Shown piece after piece: positions 10,733 to 20,236 of a DNA stretch of 64,000 bases. The notes under the pieces are model-generated. The model saw only the letters and a list, made by a program, of their open reading frames with translations, ran no database searches and was not told the origin of the DNA. Position 1 is the stretch's first letter, and the number at the start of each line of letters is the position of its first letter. This stretch comes from Diplodia intermedia (Eukaryota; Ascomycota; Dothideomycetes; Botryosphaeriales; Botryosphaeriaceae), in contig JAKEKT010000072.1 in assembly GCA_021495925.1 (NCBI GenBank), forward strand, positions 124,001 to 188,000, in the 5' to 3' direction. A program made the position numbers and the translations under genes.

Positions 10733-12936
10733 TTGTTGTTGTCGTCGTCGTTGTCGTTGGACCGGATGGGGTGGGAGGGGTTGTGGAGGGGGGTGGTGGT
10801 CCAGAGAGGTTGGTGGAGGAGGGGGAGGTGGGGTGGCGTGGTTTCAGATGAGGAAGGGGAGAGGATGGCGCTGTCGGGGCGGGGGTGCTGGAGGAGGCCG
10901 AGGCGGGTGATGCGGATGCGGTTGTCCTCATCCGCTCTGGTAACTTGTCCCATGATGCCGACGAGAACGTGGTCGGAGGAGATGGGGAGCAGGCGTTGGC
11001 AGTGCGTAGGGTTGGTGTCTCCAAGCTTGACATCTTTGCCGTTGGTCATCCGGATCTGAGCACCATGTCGTAAGCGATCGAGCATCGGGGGGAGTAGCAC
11101 GGGTTTCGGAAACGAATACTGATACTTACCGATATTCCTTTGATCGAGGTCTCCGCCTTTTCCTTATCGAAGACATCCGGTAGATGCAAAACCAGCCCTC
11201 GGATCCAGCAGCCTGGTTCAATCTCGACTGTCTCCTTCTTGAGCCTCGATCCGAACCTTCCCCCACCATCAGACCCAAACAGCCTCCTCTCCCCACTAAC
11301 CACAAGCATCAACCCCATCAGCGTACGTTGTTCATCCCAAGTCACCTCCAGAACCGCACCTCCCTCAACCTCCTCCCAGGCACACACCCACTGCGTCGTC
11401 GACGTCCTCAAGTCTCCCTCATTCTCCGGCACCGGCCACACCACAACCGGCGACCCGGTATTGACCACCCCCCGCCAAATCTCCCGCGCCTCCTTCCCCA
11501 CCGCCCTCTCCCTCTCCTTCTCCCTCACTCTCGGCACATACAGCGCGCCATACTGCTCGCACACGCCCCACACCCTCCTCCGATTCGCCACGCCCATAAA
11601 CGGGCCCTCCAGCCCCCGCCGCGGCCTCGTGCACGCCTCCAGCCACAGAAACAAGCCCTTGAAGTCCGTCTCCTCGGGGTCGACGGTGCCGTGCCGCATC
11701 AGCACGTGCAGCTCCCAGAACCACGGCATGCAGCGCCGCAGCGCCTGCCGCCAGAAGCCCGGGTTGCGCGCCGACGAGCGCACGGCGGCGTGGACGGGGT
11801 GCGAGGCGGTGGCGAGGCGCGGCACGGCCTCGGCGGGGAGGAGCAGCAGGATCTGGTGCGTGATGTCGTAGGGGAGGCGGGCGAAGGGGTCGCGGCGCAC
11901 GCGGGCGGAGAGCGAGGCCGAGGTGGGCGGGGCGGCGGTGCCCGGCGGGGTCGGGGGCGCGAAGTCGTCGGTGGAGACGGTGTTGCGGAGGAGGGTGGTG
12001 AAGGTGGGGTTGCTGAGGGGGTAGATGACCATCATCTTGGCGTTGGTGGTCTTTTGTTAGTGGATCGGGGTGGGTGGGTGGGTGGCGGGAGGGAGGGATG
12101 CCGTACCTCTTCGCCTGGCTTGGACCACCAGCATTGTTCGTATTCCTGCGATGGCTCGCCGTAGTCGAGCTTGGGTAAGCCCCAGCCTATCAGGCCGGAG
12201 ATGATATGGTACAAGGTGTCTTTATCGAGGTTGTCGATGTTGTCATTGCCGCAGAGAACTCTCGTTAGGAGCTTGAGACATGGCTCGTGAATGGGATAAC
12301 AAGCGGTCTGGGTGGCGTCGTATACGCGATAGCTGGTTGATAATCAGACAAGTATTCCTGGAGTTGAGTTGCAGTATTTCTACCATTGGAATTCATCCGA
12401 GTCTTGGGGAAAATTTGGGTCTGGAGCCCCTCTGTCAACATGACGATAGAGAGCGGCAGAAATCACATACCGTCAGACTCGACATTTCTCATGCATCCCT
12501 GTGGGGATGTCAGAACTGGCGACAATTAGATAACGCGGGGTTAATACATAGTCTTCATAGTTTGCTGGCCGAGTGATGTACATTCTTTTACGATTAGAGA
12601 AGTCTCTACCGCCGGCCACTGGACGACTTACTTGTCGATGCCAGTGGCTTTGGGGTTGAAGCCCAAGACTTGAGCTTTGTATGTCCACTGGACGTCTTCC
12701 GGCCTGACGACTTCCGGATCATAACCACGAAACTCGCGCTTGTTGAGATCTGCAGCCATGATCCCGCATCTCAGCAGTGCTCATGACATCATGCAGCTCG
12801 GGAACTCACCTTTCTCACTGAAGCTGGGATCGACTTCTCTCTTCTCCCTGACTGCGGCTTTGCGGGATTTGTCATCGATGGTGATATGAGCGCACGCAGG
12901 GCCGCCGCATACGGCACAGAAGATGTCGAAGCTCAT
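9921..12936 (-). CDS. F-box protein, nine exons
   Basis: Exons 12936-12810, 12749-12632, 12584-12548, 12498-12471, 12429-12384, 12332-12107, 12035-11130, 11055-10207 and 10121-9921 join in phase to about 845 residues. The N-terminus contains C-A-V-C-G-G and then G-Y-D-P-E and L-G-F-N-P, typical of a Pezizomycotina F-box family. The F-box lies near residues 240-290 (LPYDITHQILLLLP), which would bind Skp1 in an SCF ubiquitin ligase. The C-terminal part has W-x-x-E-W and G-Y-W-R-F-E segments probably forming the substrate-binding region, interrupted by runs of Asp, Asn, Ser and Lys coded by trinucleotide repeats. Three consecutive very short exons (37, 28 and 46 nt) are unusual. The end is uncertain: the last codons sit on a consensus GTAAGT donor, so a tiny further exon may follow. 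Substrate unknown. Confidence 0.8.
10691..10758. repeat. CTG/TTG/TCG trinucleotide tract in F-box exon
   Basis: About a dozen CTG units followed by TTG and TCG units. On the coding (minus) strand they encode mixed Asp/Asn and then about twelve consecutive Ser residues of the F-box protein. The unit-by-unit drift suggests slippage followed by point change. Confidence 0.9.
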
Positions 12937-14216
12937 TGCTCGTGGCGTGCAGAGCGAAGTGTCGAGGACGGTGGAGAGGTTGTGGCCGGCGATGCACAGC
13001 TATAAGCGCTCGGCAAACCCCTGGTCTGGTGCCTGGGCTAATCCACAAGCGTCGGCGCTAAGGCTTCCACGCTGGCATCGGTCGCGCCTCGCTCAGGCGG
13101 CAGCTGCAGGCGCATGTACCCCCGGTGCCATGCAGCTATAATCGAACACCATATACCCTCAAACGGCACATCTGCTCTCCAGTGGCCTAGCGGCAGGCAC
13201 TTTGGGAAGAGTTCTGGGTGTGTTTTTGCCTACAGCCAATCAAAACCTCCGCACGCCGAATCTACCCGACGCAAAATGCTAATGCCAGCGTTGTCATGTC
13301 GTATCCGCAACCAAAGGCCATTCGCACTTTAAGAACACATCGAAAGATTGGGATCCCAAAGAGCTGCTTTATATTTTGGCAGCTTGATCACTTTCAATTA
13401 CAATACCAGTCTCATTAGAAGGCATTGCAGCGATTGAAAAGGCATGGTTTCTACAGGAGGCAAAGCCATGGCCTTTTTTTCTTTTTGGGAATAATTAAAA
13501 CTTTATGTTCTAGACATACGACGAATTTTGGGGTGTGATTTCAGTAAGGTAGATGTGAGAAGAACCATAGTAGGTCAACGGCGCATGGCTTGTACGATTG
13601 CGCAGATTCTGCTGCGGCTGGGCTCTTGCGGACGAGGTGGACGGGAACATTGCTGACTTGCGTGTGCGCACCTCCATTCTACTATACGTGCATATGAAGA
13701 AGACAGACATGTGATTGTTTAGGGAATCAAAGGCCTACTGGAGGCGTCGAGGAAAGACGAAGGGAAAGCCATTTTAGTTGTTGCCGCATCGATTGTGTCG
13801 GGTGGTGGCGCTAAATCCTTCAACGAACGGCCAATGGCCGGTGTGGACGCAACACCGGCGCGCGGTGAACAAGTTGGGAAAAGTACCTAGGCGCTGCTGA
13901 CGACAGTTTTCGGGCCGGTGTTTGGCGGAGGGACACCGACGTATTTAAAGGATTCAGCCCCCACTACCCCGCAAGCTGAACCAGCGAGCACGATCAGTAA
14001 AGCTGAGTAATTTTGGGACACCGCCAGATCAGGCACTCCCCGCGGTAATCCCTCAGGCAGACAAGCTGTTGGCCGAAACTTGACCGCGGTGTCTAAATAC
14101 AGGTCGAAACCAGAGGTATATAGTCAAACTCTCTATTCGACCATTTTGAACCGCTCAACATCACCTCTTCTCCAAGCATTTCCAGCAAGAAAATCCATTC
14201 CTCTACAGCTTCAAGC
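12937..14216. other. Divergent promoter region, F-box and hydrolase
   Basis: No convincing gene is seen in 1.28 kb. The region lies between two divergently transcribed genes. On the plus strand a TATTTAAA element occurs near 13942 and TATATA at 14117. Confidence 0.6.
14117..14122 (+). promoter_or_regulatory. TATA element of beta-lactamase-like gene
   Basis: TATATA lies 100 bases upstream of the ATG at 14217. A second TATA-like element near 13942 could serve a longer transcript. Confidence 0.5.
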
Positions 14217-15353
14217 ATGGCCAACGCTCAGGGCTCCTGCGATGCCCGCTTCAAAGAAGTCGAGAAGCTCTTCCAGTCGTACCTCGAGTCCGGCGAGGAG
14301 CTCGGTGGCTCCATCTGCGTCAACATCGACGGCGAGGACGTCGTAGACCTCTGGGGCGGCTACGCCGACGCCGCCCACACGCGCACCTGGAACGCCGACA
14401 CCATCTGCACCATCTGGTCGACGACCAAGGCCATCACGACCTTCGCCGCCTTTGTCCTCATCGAGCGCGGCCTCCTCTCGCCGCACGAAAAGGTGTCCAA
14501 GTACTGGCCCGAGTTCGCGGCCAACGGGAAAGAGGACATCGAGGTCCGCCACATCATGTCCCACACGGCGGGGCTGCCGGCGTGGGACCCGCCGCTCGCC
14601 AGCGAGGACATGTACGACATCCCCAAGGCGAACGCGCTGCTCGCGCGGCAGGCGCCCAAGTGGCCGCCGGGCTCCGCGTCCGGCTACCACATGGTCACCA
14701 TCGGCCACCTCGTCGGCGAGCTGGTCTTCCGCACCACCGGCAAGCGCCTCACGGCCTTCGTCGCCGACGAGATCGCGGGCCCGCTGCGCGCCGACTGCCA
14801 CATCGGCGCGCGCGAGAAGGACTGGCCGCGCGTCGCCGACATGATCCCCCCGCCCGCGCCGCCGCCGCCGCCCGAGGGCGCTCCCGCCCTGCCCCCGCCC
14901 CCGCCCACGGCGCTGGTCGAGAAGACCAAGACGCCGGTGTGGCGCAACGGCGAGCTGGGCGCCGCCAACGGGCACGCCAACGCGAGGGCGCTGACGCGCA
15001 TCCTGTCCGCCGTCACCCTGGGCGGCACCGTCGACGGCGTGAAGCTGCTCTCGCCGCCGACGATCGACCTCATCTTCGAGGAGCAGGCCAACGGGGTCGA
15101 CCTCGTGACCAACTTCCCCATCCGCTTCGGCATCGGCTACGGCCTGACCGGCAAGGACACGTTCGCGGGCTGGTTCCCCGAGGAGGGCCGCATCTGCTTC
15201 TGGGGAGGCTGGGGCGGCTCCATCGTCATCATGGATCTGGACAGGAAGATGACCATCTCCTATGTCATGAACAAGATGGAGGCGACGATTTTGGGTAACG
15301 ACCGCACCAAGGCTTATGTGGAAGCTATCTACAGGGGGTACCGTGGCGCATAG
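14217..15353 (+). CDS. Serine beta-lactamase-like esterase (class C/EstB type)
   Basis: Intronless, 378 residues. Penicillin-binding-protein/class C beta-lactamase fold proteins in fungi usually act as esterases or hydrolases on small molecules. The S-x-x-K nucleophile motif is Ser68-Thr-Thr-Lys71 (IWSTTKAITTF) and the second catalytic Tyr is probably Tyr157 in S-G-Y-H-M. Further family marks are the H-x-A-G-L-P segment near residue 116 and the W-G-G-W-G-G-S stretch near the C-terminus, in place of the K-T-G box. A proline-rich insert (about residues 210-235) is unusual and probably a surface loop. There is no signal peptide, so the enzyme is likely cytosolic. The ATG sits in a pyrimidine/adenine-rich leader. 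A decayed copy of its C-terminus lies at 2230-2364. Substrate unknown. Confidence 0.9.
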   Translation: MANAQGSCDARFKEVEKLFQSYLESGEELGGSICVNIDGEDVVDLWGGYADAAHTRTWNADTICTIWSTTKAITTFAAFVLIERGLLSPHEKVSKYWPEFAANGKEDIEVRHIMSHTAGLPAWDPPLASEDMYDIPKANALLARQAPKWPPGSASGYHMVTIGHLVGELVFRTTGKRLTAFVADEIAGPLRADCHIGAREKDWPRVADMIPPPAPPPPPEGAPALPPPPPTALVEKTKTPVWRNGELGAANGHANARALTRILSAVTLGGTVDGVKLLSPPTIDLIFEEQANGVDLVTNFPIRFGIGYGLTGKDTFAGWFPEEGRICFWGGWGGSIVIMDLDRKMTISYVMNKMEATILGNDRTKAYVEAIYRGYRGA

Positions 15354-16221
15354 CTAGCCGGGCTGGGTTTCAAACTCGGCAAGTTGTTCAAATCTACCGT
15401 GCACTTCAGTGCAGCCCTACATTGTTCTCGTTCATGATGGAGCTAGGTGACTATCGGTGACTGCGTCATACACTGCCGTGCAATGTGCTGCAAGTATTGA
15501 AACTTCCGATGCAAAGCCATTTGCTTTTTGTAAGTGATGAGCTTTCCGTCCGGCTGTGTTATCATGACAGTCAAATTTTGTATAGCTGACGTGTATCAAA
15601 ACGGAATCATCAAAAGCTATTTGAAACTACTTTCGGCTTCATTAGGGAGACGGCCTTTACATGGCTATGCACTGTTCCGGATTAATGCTTTTGCGAGTAG
15701 CTCGAGGATGGCAAGACACTCATGCGAAGGATGGGCAATATCACGATACATAGGGGAAACAGGTGAGGTTTTACGCATCTATCTGCATAATTTTCATTAG
15801 GCCCTGGAAGGGTAGAGTCTATCTAGGTACTCACGTACCGTAAGACAGCAAAATCAAAACACAATCTAAGGGCATTCTTGCAAATGACAAGCTTGAAGTT
15901 TGTGAAAGCCCGAAAGTCCCAATGGCCAACAATAAAATCACCTCGTTCACCACTAAAGCCAATCTCTCGCGAAATAGCTGCGTGGCTGCGTCGGTGCCGT
16001 TGGATATTCCCCCCTAAAAGTGTTCCCAAAGGTGGTATAAGAACTCTTCGTAAAGGCATGTCGTGAACGCGCTTTTGGTCGTGACAGTTGCTAAGTCGTA
16101 AATCGAAAACAAAACTCCAACCTGCAAACGAACCGATATCAGTGATGAAGTTGACCAAAGGGAAACAATTCCAAGACATACCATCAAACATGAAGGAAGC
16201 GGGACGGGTCCATCGGCCCAT
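15354..16221. other. Intergenic between convergent genes
   Basis: No gene seen. AT content is somewhat higher than in the flanking genes, as expected for facing 3' untranslated regions. A 132-codon minus-strand frame (15823-16221) overlaps the likely TmpA 3' UTR and has no recognisable domain. Confidence 0.55.
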
Positions 16222-17976
16222 TTACGAGTCCCAAATGGGACCGAAGGCCGGAACGCCGCGGCTCTCCATCGCGTAGACGAGCATCTTGGTGAGCTTCGGG
16301 TTGCTGATGACGAAAACAGCCTCGGCGCCGCTCTCACGGTACATGTTGTACGTGAGCTGGACCATGTTCGGGCGTCCCTGGGCCCTGGTATCCCAGATGA
16401 GCGCATCCGGGTCGCACCGCTTGACCGAGTCGCAGATCCCCTGGCCGTAGATGGCGGCCGGCCGGGGCGAGCTCCAGATAACGCGGCAGGGGCGGCGGAG
16501 CTGCTCGGGCAGGTTGAGGAAGGCGAGGCAGGGCCCGATGCCGGATCCCGTCGTGACGATGACGACCTTGCGGAAGATCAAGCACATCCCCAGGACTCCG
16601 GTCTTGGGGACACCGCGCAGCCAGTAGTGGCGTTCGTCGCTCTTGTCCAGGACCTGCGACGCCGTCCAATCTCCCGCCTTGGACACGATGATCGACTGGC
16701 CGTTGGGCAAGTCGGACTCGGGGTTGGGGAAGGTGGCGAAGGAGTGGTACTGTCCAAGGGGCGACTCCGCAATGGCAACACCGCGGAAAGGAGCGAGCTT
16801 CTCGTTGTAGTTGAGGCGAAGCGCGTGGTCCGACAGGTTTTCTACGGTGAAGCGCACCTTGCGAAGTAGCAGCCAGGGCATGACGATCATGAGTGTGATG
16901 GCGATGAGGAACCAGAATGAGGGCTCGCTGATGAGAGCGGAGCCAAAGGCCACGCTGGTAGCAACGCGCTTGTTCTCAATCACGAGCATGATCAAAGCCC
17001 AAAGGCAGCCAATCGCGAGCCAACCGAGGAAACGGTGCGAGAACTCGAAGTGGTTGTGCCAGTGCATGCGCATGTATGGGAAGCAGAAGATCAAGATGAC
17101 CACGAGGACCGCCAGGGTGATGTAGGCCACAGCAACCAGCGCGATCGGGTTGGCAGTCAGGTCGTTGTGGATGTAAAGGCGGCTGACGGTGGCGCAGAGC
17201 AGGGTGAACCAAGCTGTGCCAGCGTAGGCGGTACCACTGTGGAAGCCTCCATTTTCGTAGACCTTGGCCAGAAGACGGCGCACGCGGAGCGGAGCGGACA
17301 ACGGAGTCGAAAGGCAAGTGGAATACAGTGCGTTGACAATCCACTCCTGGCGAACCGCGATGGTGCCGAAGATGTTGACAGCGGTCGCCGTTGCGAGATT
17401 GCTAGGATTGATATCCAGGGGGGATCCGGCTGTAGCGACCAGATGGACCAGAGCAATGAGGTTCCCAATAATGATAAGGGTGGAAATGCGACGGTAGACG
17501 CTCAAGATCTTGTGGCGGATATTGCGAAAAGCCCTGGGATAACGCTTGTCAGGAACAGTGACGGCGTTGTTGAGCTCGACGGTGATTCCGGACTCCTTCA
17601 GCATACCAGCCTCCATTAGGGCGGCCGCCTTCATAGCGGCCGCATCTTCGAACGCCTGGTGGTTGGAGCTGGCGCTGAGGTGGTTGGAACTGGCGCTGAG
17701 GCGCTTCTCGTAGTCGGCGAAATCCTTGGACGCGAAACCATCGTGAACATAGCCGGGCATAGTGACCGGGCGCGGCGGGTCGTCCTCTTGGGAGCGGTGG
17801 GGCATGTAAGCTCCAAGTGGCTTGACAATGCTGTCCTGAGAAAGGCGCTTCTCGTAGTCGGCGAAGTCCTTGGCAGTGAACGAGTTGACGGAGCCAGGAG
17901 CAGTGTTGGGCCTGCTGACACTGATACCGCTGTCGTTGCGGATATGAACGAGTGGCTTCTCTTTCGGATCCGACAT
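16222..17976 (-). CDS. tmpA: TmpA-like ferric reductase-related membrane flavoprotein
   Basis: Single exon, 584 residues from the ATG at 17976; the frame also has an ATG at 18012, but the later one gives the MSDPKEKPL start I expect of homologs. The N-terminal 150 residues are polar, followed by about six hydrophobic segments with A-T-A-V-N-x-F and L-S-A-P-L-R-x-R-R marks of the family. The C-terminal half has an FAD/NAD(P)H-like domain with V-T-T-G-S-G-I-G-P and ends with A-M-E-S-R-G-V-P-A-F-G-P-I-W-D-S, which is highly typical. In Aspergillus nidulans, TmpA is a plasma-membrane protein needed for a signal in asexual sporulation; equivalence here is inferred from sequence. The N-terminus carries two copies of K-D-F-A-D-Y-E-K-R-L-S. 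The related C-terminal domain also occurs in NRPS-like enzymes, but there is no adenylation domain here. Confidence 0.88.
   Translation of the reverse strand: MSDPKEKPLVHIRNDSGISVSRPNTAPGSVNSFTAKDFADYEKRLSQDSIVKPLGAYMPHRSQEDDPPRPVTMPGYVHDGFASKDFADYEKRLSASSNHLSASSNHQAFEDAAAMKAAALMEAGMLKESGITVELNNAVTVPDKRYPRAFRNIRHKILSVYRRISTLIIIGNLIALVHLVATAGSPLDINPSNLATATAVNIFGTIAVRQEWIVNALYSTCLSTPLSAPLRVRRLLAKVYENGGFHSGTAYAGTAWFTLLCATVSRLYIHNDLTANPIALVAVAYITLAVLVVILIFCFPYMRMHWHNHFEFSHRFLGWLAIGCLWALIMLVIENKRVATSVAFGSALISEPSFWFLIAITLMIVMPWLLLRKVRFTVENLSDHALRLNYNEKLAPFRGVAIAESPLGQYHSFATFPNPESDLPNGQSIIVSKAGDWTASQVLDKSDERHYWLRGVPKTGVLGMCLIFRKVVIVTTGSGIGPCLAFLNLPEQLRRPCRVIWSSPRPAAIYGQGICDSVKRCDPDALIWDTRAQGRPNMVQLTYNMYRESGAEAVFVISNPKLTKMLVYAMESRGVPAFGPIWDS
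17660..17701. repeat. 21-bp tandem repeat in TmpA N-terminus
   Basis: Two 21-bp units differing at one base encode the duplicated L-S-A-S-S-N-H heptapeptide on the minus strand. They directly follow one of two larger copies (about 17705-17737 and 17849-17880) encoding K-D-F-A-D-Y-E-K-R-L-S. Confidence 0.85.
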
Positions 17977-18012
17977 GGCGAAAGCGTATCGGTGGAAGGG
18001 GAGATGAGCCAA

Positions 18013-20236
18013 AGTGAAGAGACCACTGAGAGCGAGCCAAAGAGGGACTCGGGCAGGTGGCAGGTGTAAGGAAGGAAGACAAGCCGTGGAGATCCAGGAG
18101 CCTTTTTATACCCCGCGTGGACCAAGAGAATGTGAAGGTTGTATAGGAACAACGTTAGGATGGCGGTTGAGGTGTTAACTAGGTATCTCAGGCGAGCAGC
18201 CGGTGTTCGGCCGCGCGGTGCCCGGCGACAGCAAGGTCTGGTGCGGAACAATTTTCCTGCTCGCCACTAACAGGCAGGAAGGTACGGGGCGACACAGGGG
18301 GACAACACAATAATGGCAGGCGGCGAGCGCAAGGCGCGAGAAAGCGGGCTTAAGAGAAGGCGGCGCCCTGCATGCGTAGTGTGTTAGTAGCATATCCACT
18401 ATCACCAGCTGCGGCGTCTGCGTCCACATCGCAGCTGGCGGCATGGGATCCGCCCGACCGCGCTCCACCGTCACCGCGCGCTGCTTCGGCAGGAGCAGTA
18501 TGCACCTGCATTGGCGGCGGGCTCCACTGTACGATAGCGCACCTGCATCCCACGCGACCTGAAGAACTCGCGGCTGAGGCTCTGATCGCCACGCCCTCAC
18601 CCCTTCGGTGCCGGCGCGTCGCTTGCTCGAGGCTCCGGCCCAAGCAGCTGGTGGTAGCCGAGCAAGAGCCGTGGCCCAGCGCGAGGCGGTCAGCAGCCAC
18701 AGCAACGGCGCTGGAGACTCGCAACCACACGGGGCACCCGCAGGACTCGAGGCGATCGCGATGGGCGTCGAGGGCGCCCGGATGGGGGCATCGCATCTGA
18801 CTCGGGACGGGCCCTAGATCCAGCCGCGAGAGTCAACATGGCAGCTGAGGTCAGAGGGACCTGCGCATGTGGTGGGCATGGGACAGGGCGCGTTCTTCAG
18901 CCGCTAGCCGCATGGGCGAGGAACTCCCCGGAACGGCGCTAGCGCGACGGCGTACGATACTGTTCCTCGCCGGCCTGACTCGAGCCAGGGCGATGGATTG
19001 GGCGGAGGGCGTCGCGGGAATCGGGAGAAGGTGAGGCATGCTCCCAGACGGGCGGCGGCGATCCACTCTCCAGCCCAGCGGGAGGGCCAGCGCGGGGCCA
19101 TTCAATAGATCCGCATATAAGGGCCGGGATGCGACTGGCGCACGCTGAAGAGCAGCGCAAGGAAGGTCGACAAGAGCGCAGATCGCGGGGCTCACGCGCG
19201 CACGCGAGGCGCGGGATCGCCGTTGGAAAGCCAGCCCCTCGGGAAGCGGCGCGGCTCGACAGCCAGCGCCGAACTTCTGCTCACGCCGGCGCCCGGCTGC
19301 ACAAGCTGCGGCGTGTGGTGGGCGAGGTCTGGGAGGGAGGTGCGAGGTGGGCGACGCCGCTGACCTGGGAGCTGCAGGCCCGGGGACGGGCGCGCGTGTC
19401 AGGCGGCCGTCGTCCGGCGTTAAGTAGGCAGCTCCAAACGCCGCCGCTGCCAGGAGCGCAGCTCGCTGCACGAGGAAGGGAGCCGCGAGCTCCTGTCCCA
19501 GCGGCCGGCAGGCGGTGTGGGTGAAGGTCGAAACGAGCAGCGGCAGCAGAAGGACGGGCCAACGCTTAGCTCTTTTCGCCTGCTGTGCCGCCAATTCGGG
19601 CCGCGGATGGTCGTCCGTCAGCCTCCGCTGCCCAGCGCCTCAACACCACCAGTGCTCTGCTCGCCCCCACCTCGCCGACAACCCTGCTCGCCTCTCACCC
19701 CATCTCCACCCGGATTTTCCTCGCTATTTGCTGCATGGCTCCACTTGCCGTGATTCTGCAGTCTCTCTGCACGTGCGAGGGTCGTCACGCCGCTAGCTTC
19801 GACTCGATGCTACAGGCCCTGAGGTCTCCAGCCCACTCATCGCGTCGCCCTCGGCTCGATCTGGACAACACCATACTGCTAGCGCACGATGCTAGCGCAG
19901 GCGCCATGCTGCCACGTCCTCGCATTAGTTCCTTTCCCATGGCCCAATACTGCGCGCCAGTTCCGCGCCGGTCTTTGACTGCCGAAAAATTGACGCCTTC
20001 AAACGTTCAGCTCGCCGTTTCCTGTCACCCTTGGATTGTTTGCGTCGGCTACTGCTGAACATTGCCTTGTTCAATCTTCCGTCACCGCGCTGCTTGCCCC
20101 GCTTTTATGGCCATAGCGCGGTACATTCTGTCCCCCCCGCCTACCTTAAAGCCCGCGCGTGCAGCTGTCCTACTTCCACCTCTCCAGGTAAAGAATCCGT
20201 AGCACCTTCTTCACGTCAACTGTACGACGCAGCAAT
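18013..20236. other. Long divergent intergenic region
   Basis: This 2.2-kb region separates tmpA from the ligase gene. The part from about 18400 to 19500 is GC-rich and gives long chance open frames on both strands with Ala/Arg/Pro-rich composition and no domain. I treat it as promoter and 5' UTR. The last few hundred bases before 20237 are pyrimidine-rich, typical of a fungal leader. Confidence 0.55.
18103..18110 (-). promoter_or_regulatory. TATA element of tmpA-like gene
   Basis: TATAAAAA on the minus strand lies 127 bases upstream of the preferred start at 17976 and about 91 bases upstream of the ATG at 18012. Confidence 0.5.

Noticed and set aside
10231..11059. Plus-strand frames over the F-box gene, including poly-Cys and poly-Leu runs
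   Set aside because: They are readings of the CTG repeat and of the antisense of a supported exon.
18851..19594. 247-codon minus-strand open frame
   Set aside because: Ala/Arg/Pro-rich composition expected from GC-rich DNA, no domain, overlapped by long frames on the other strand.
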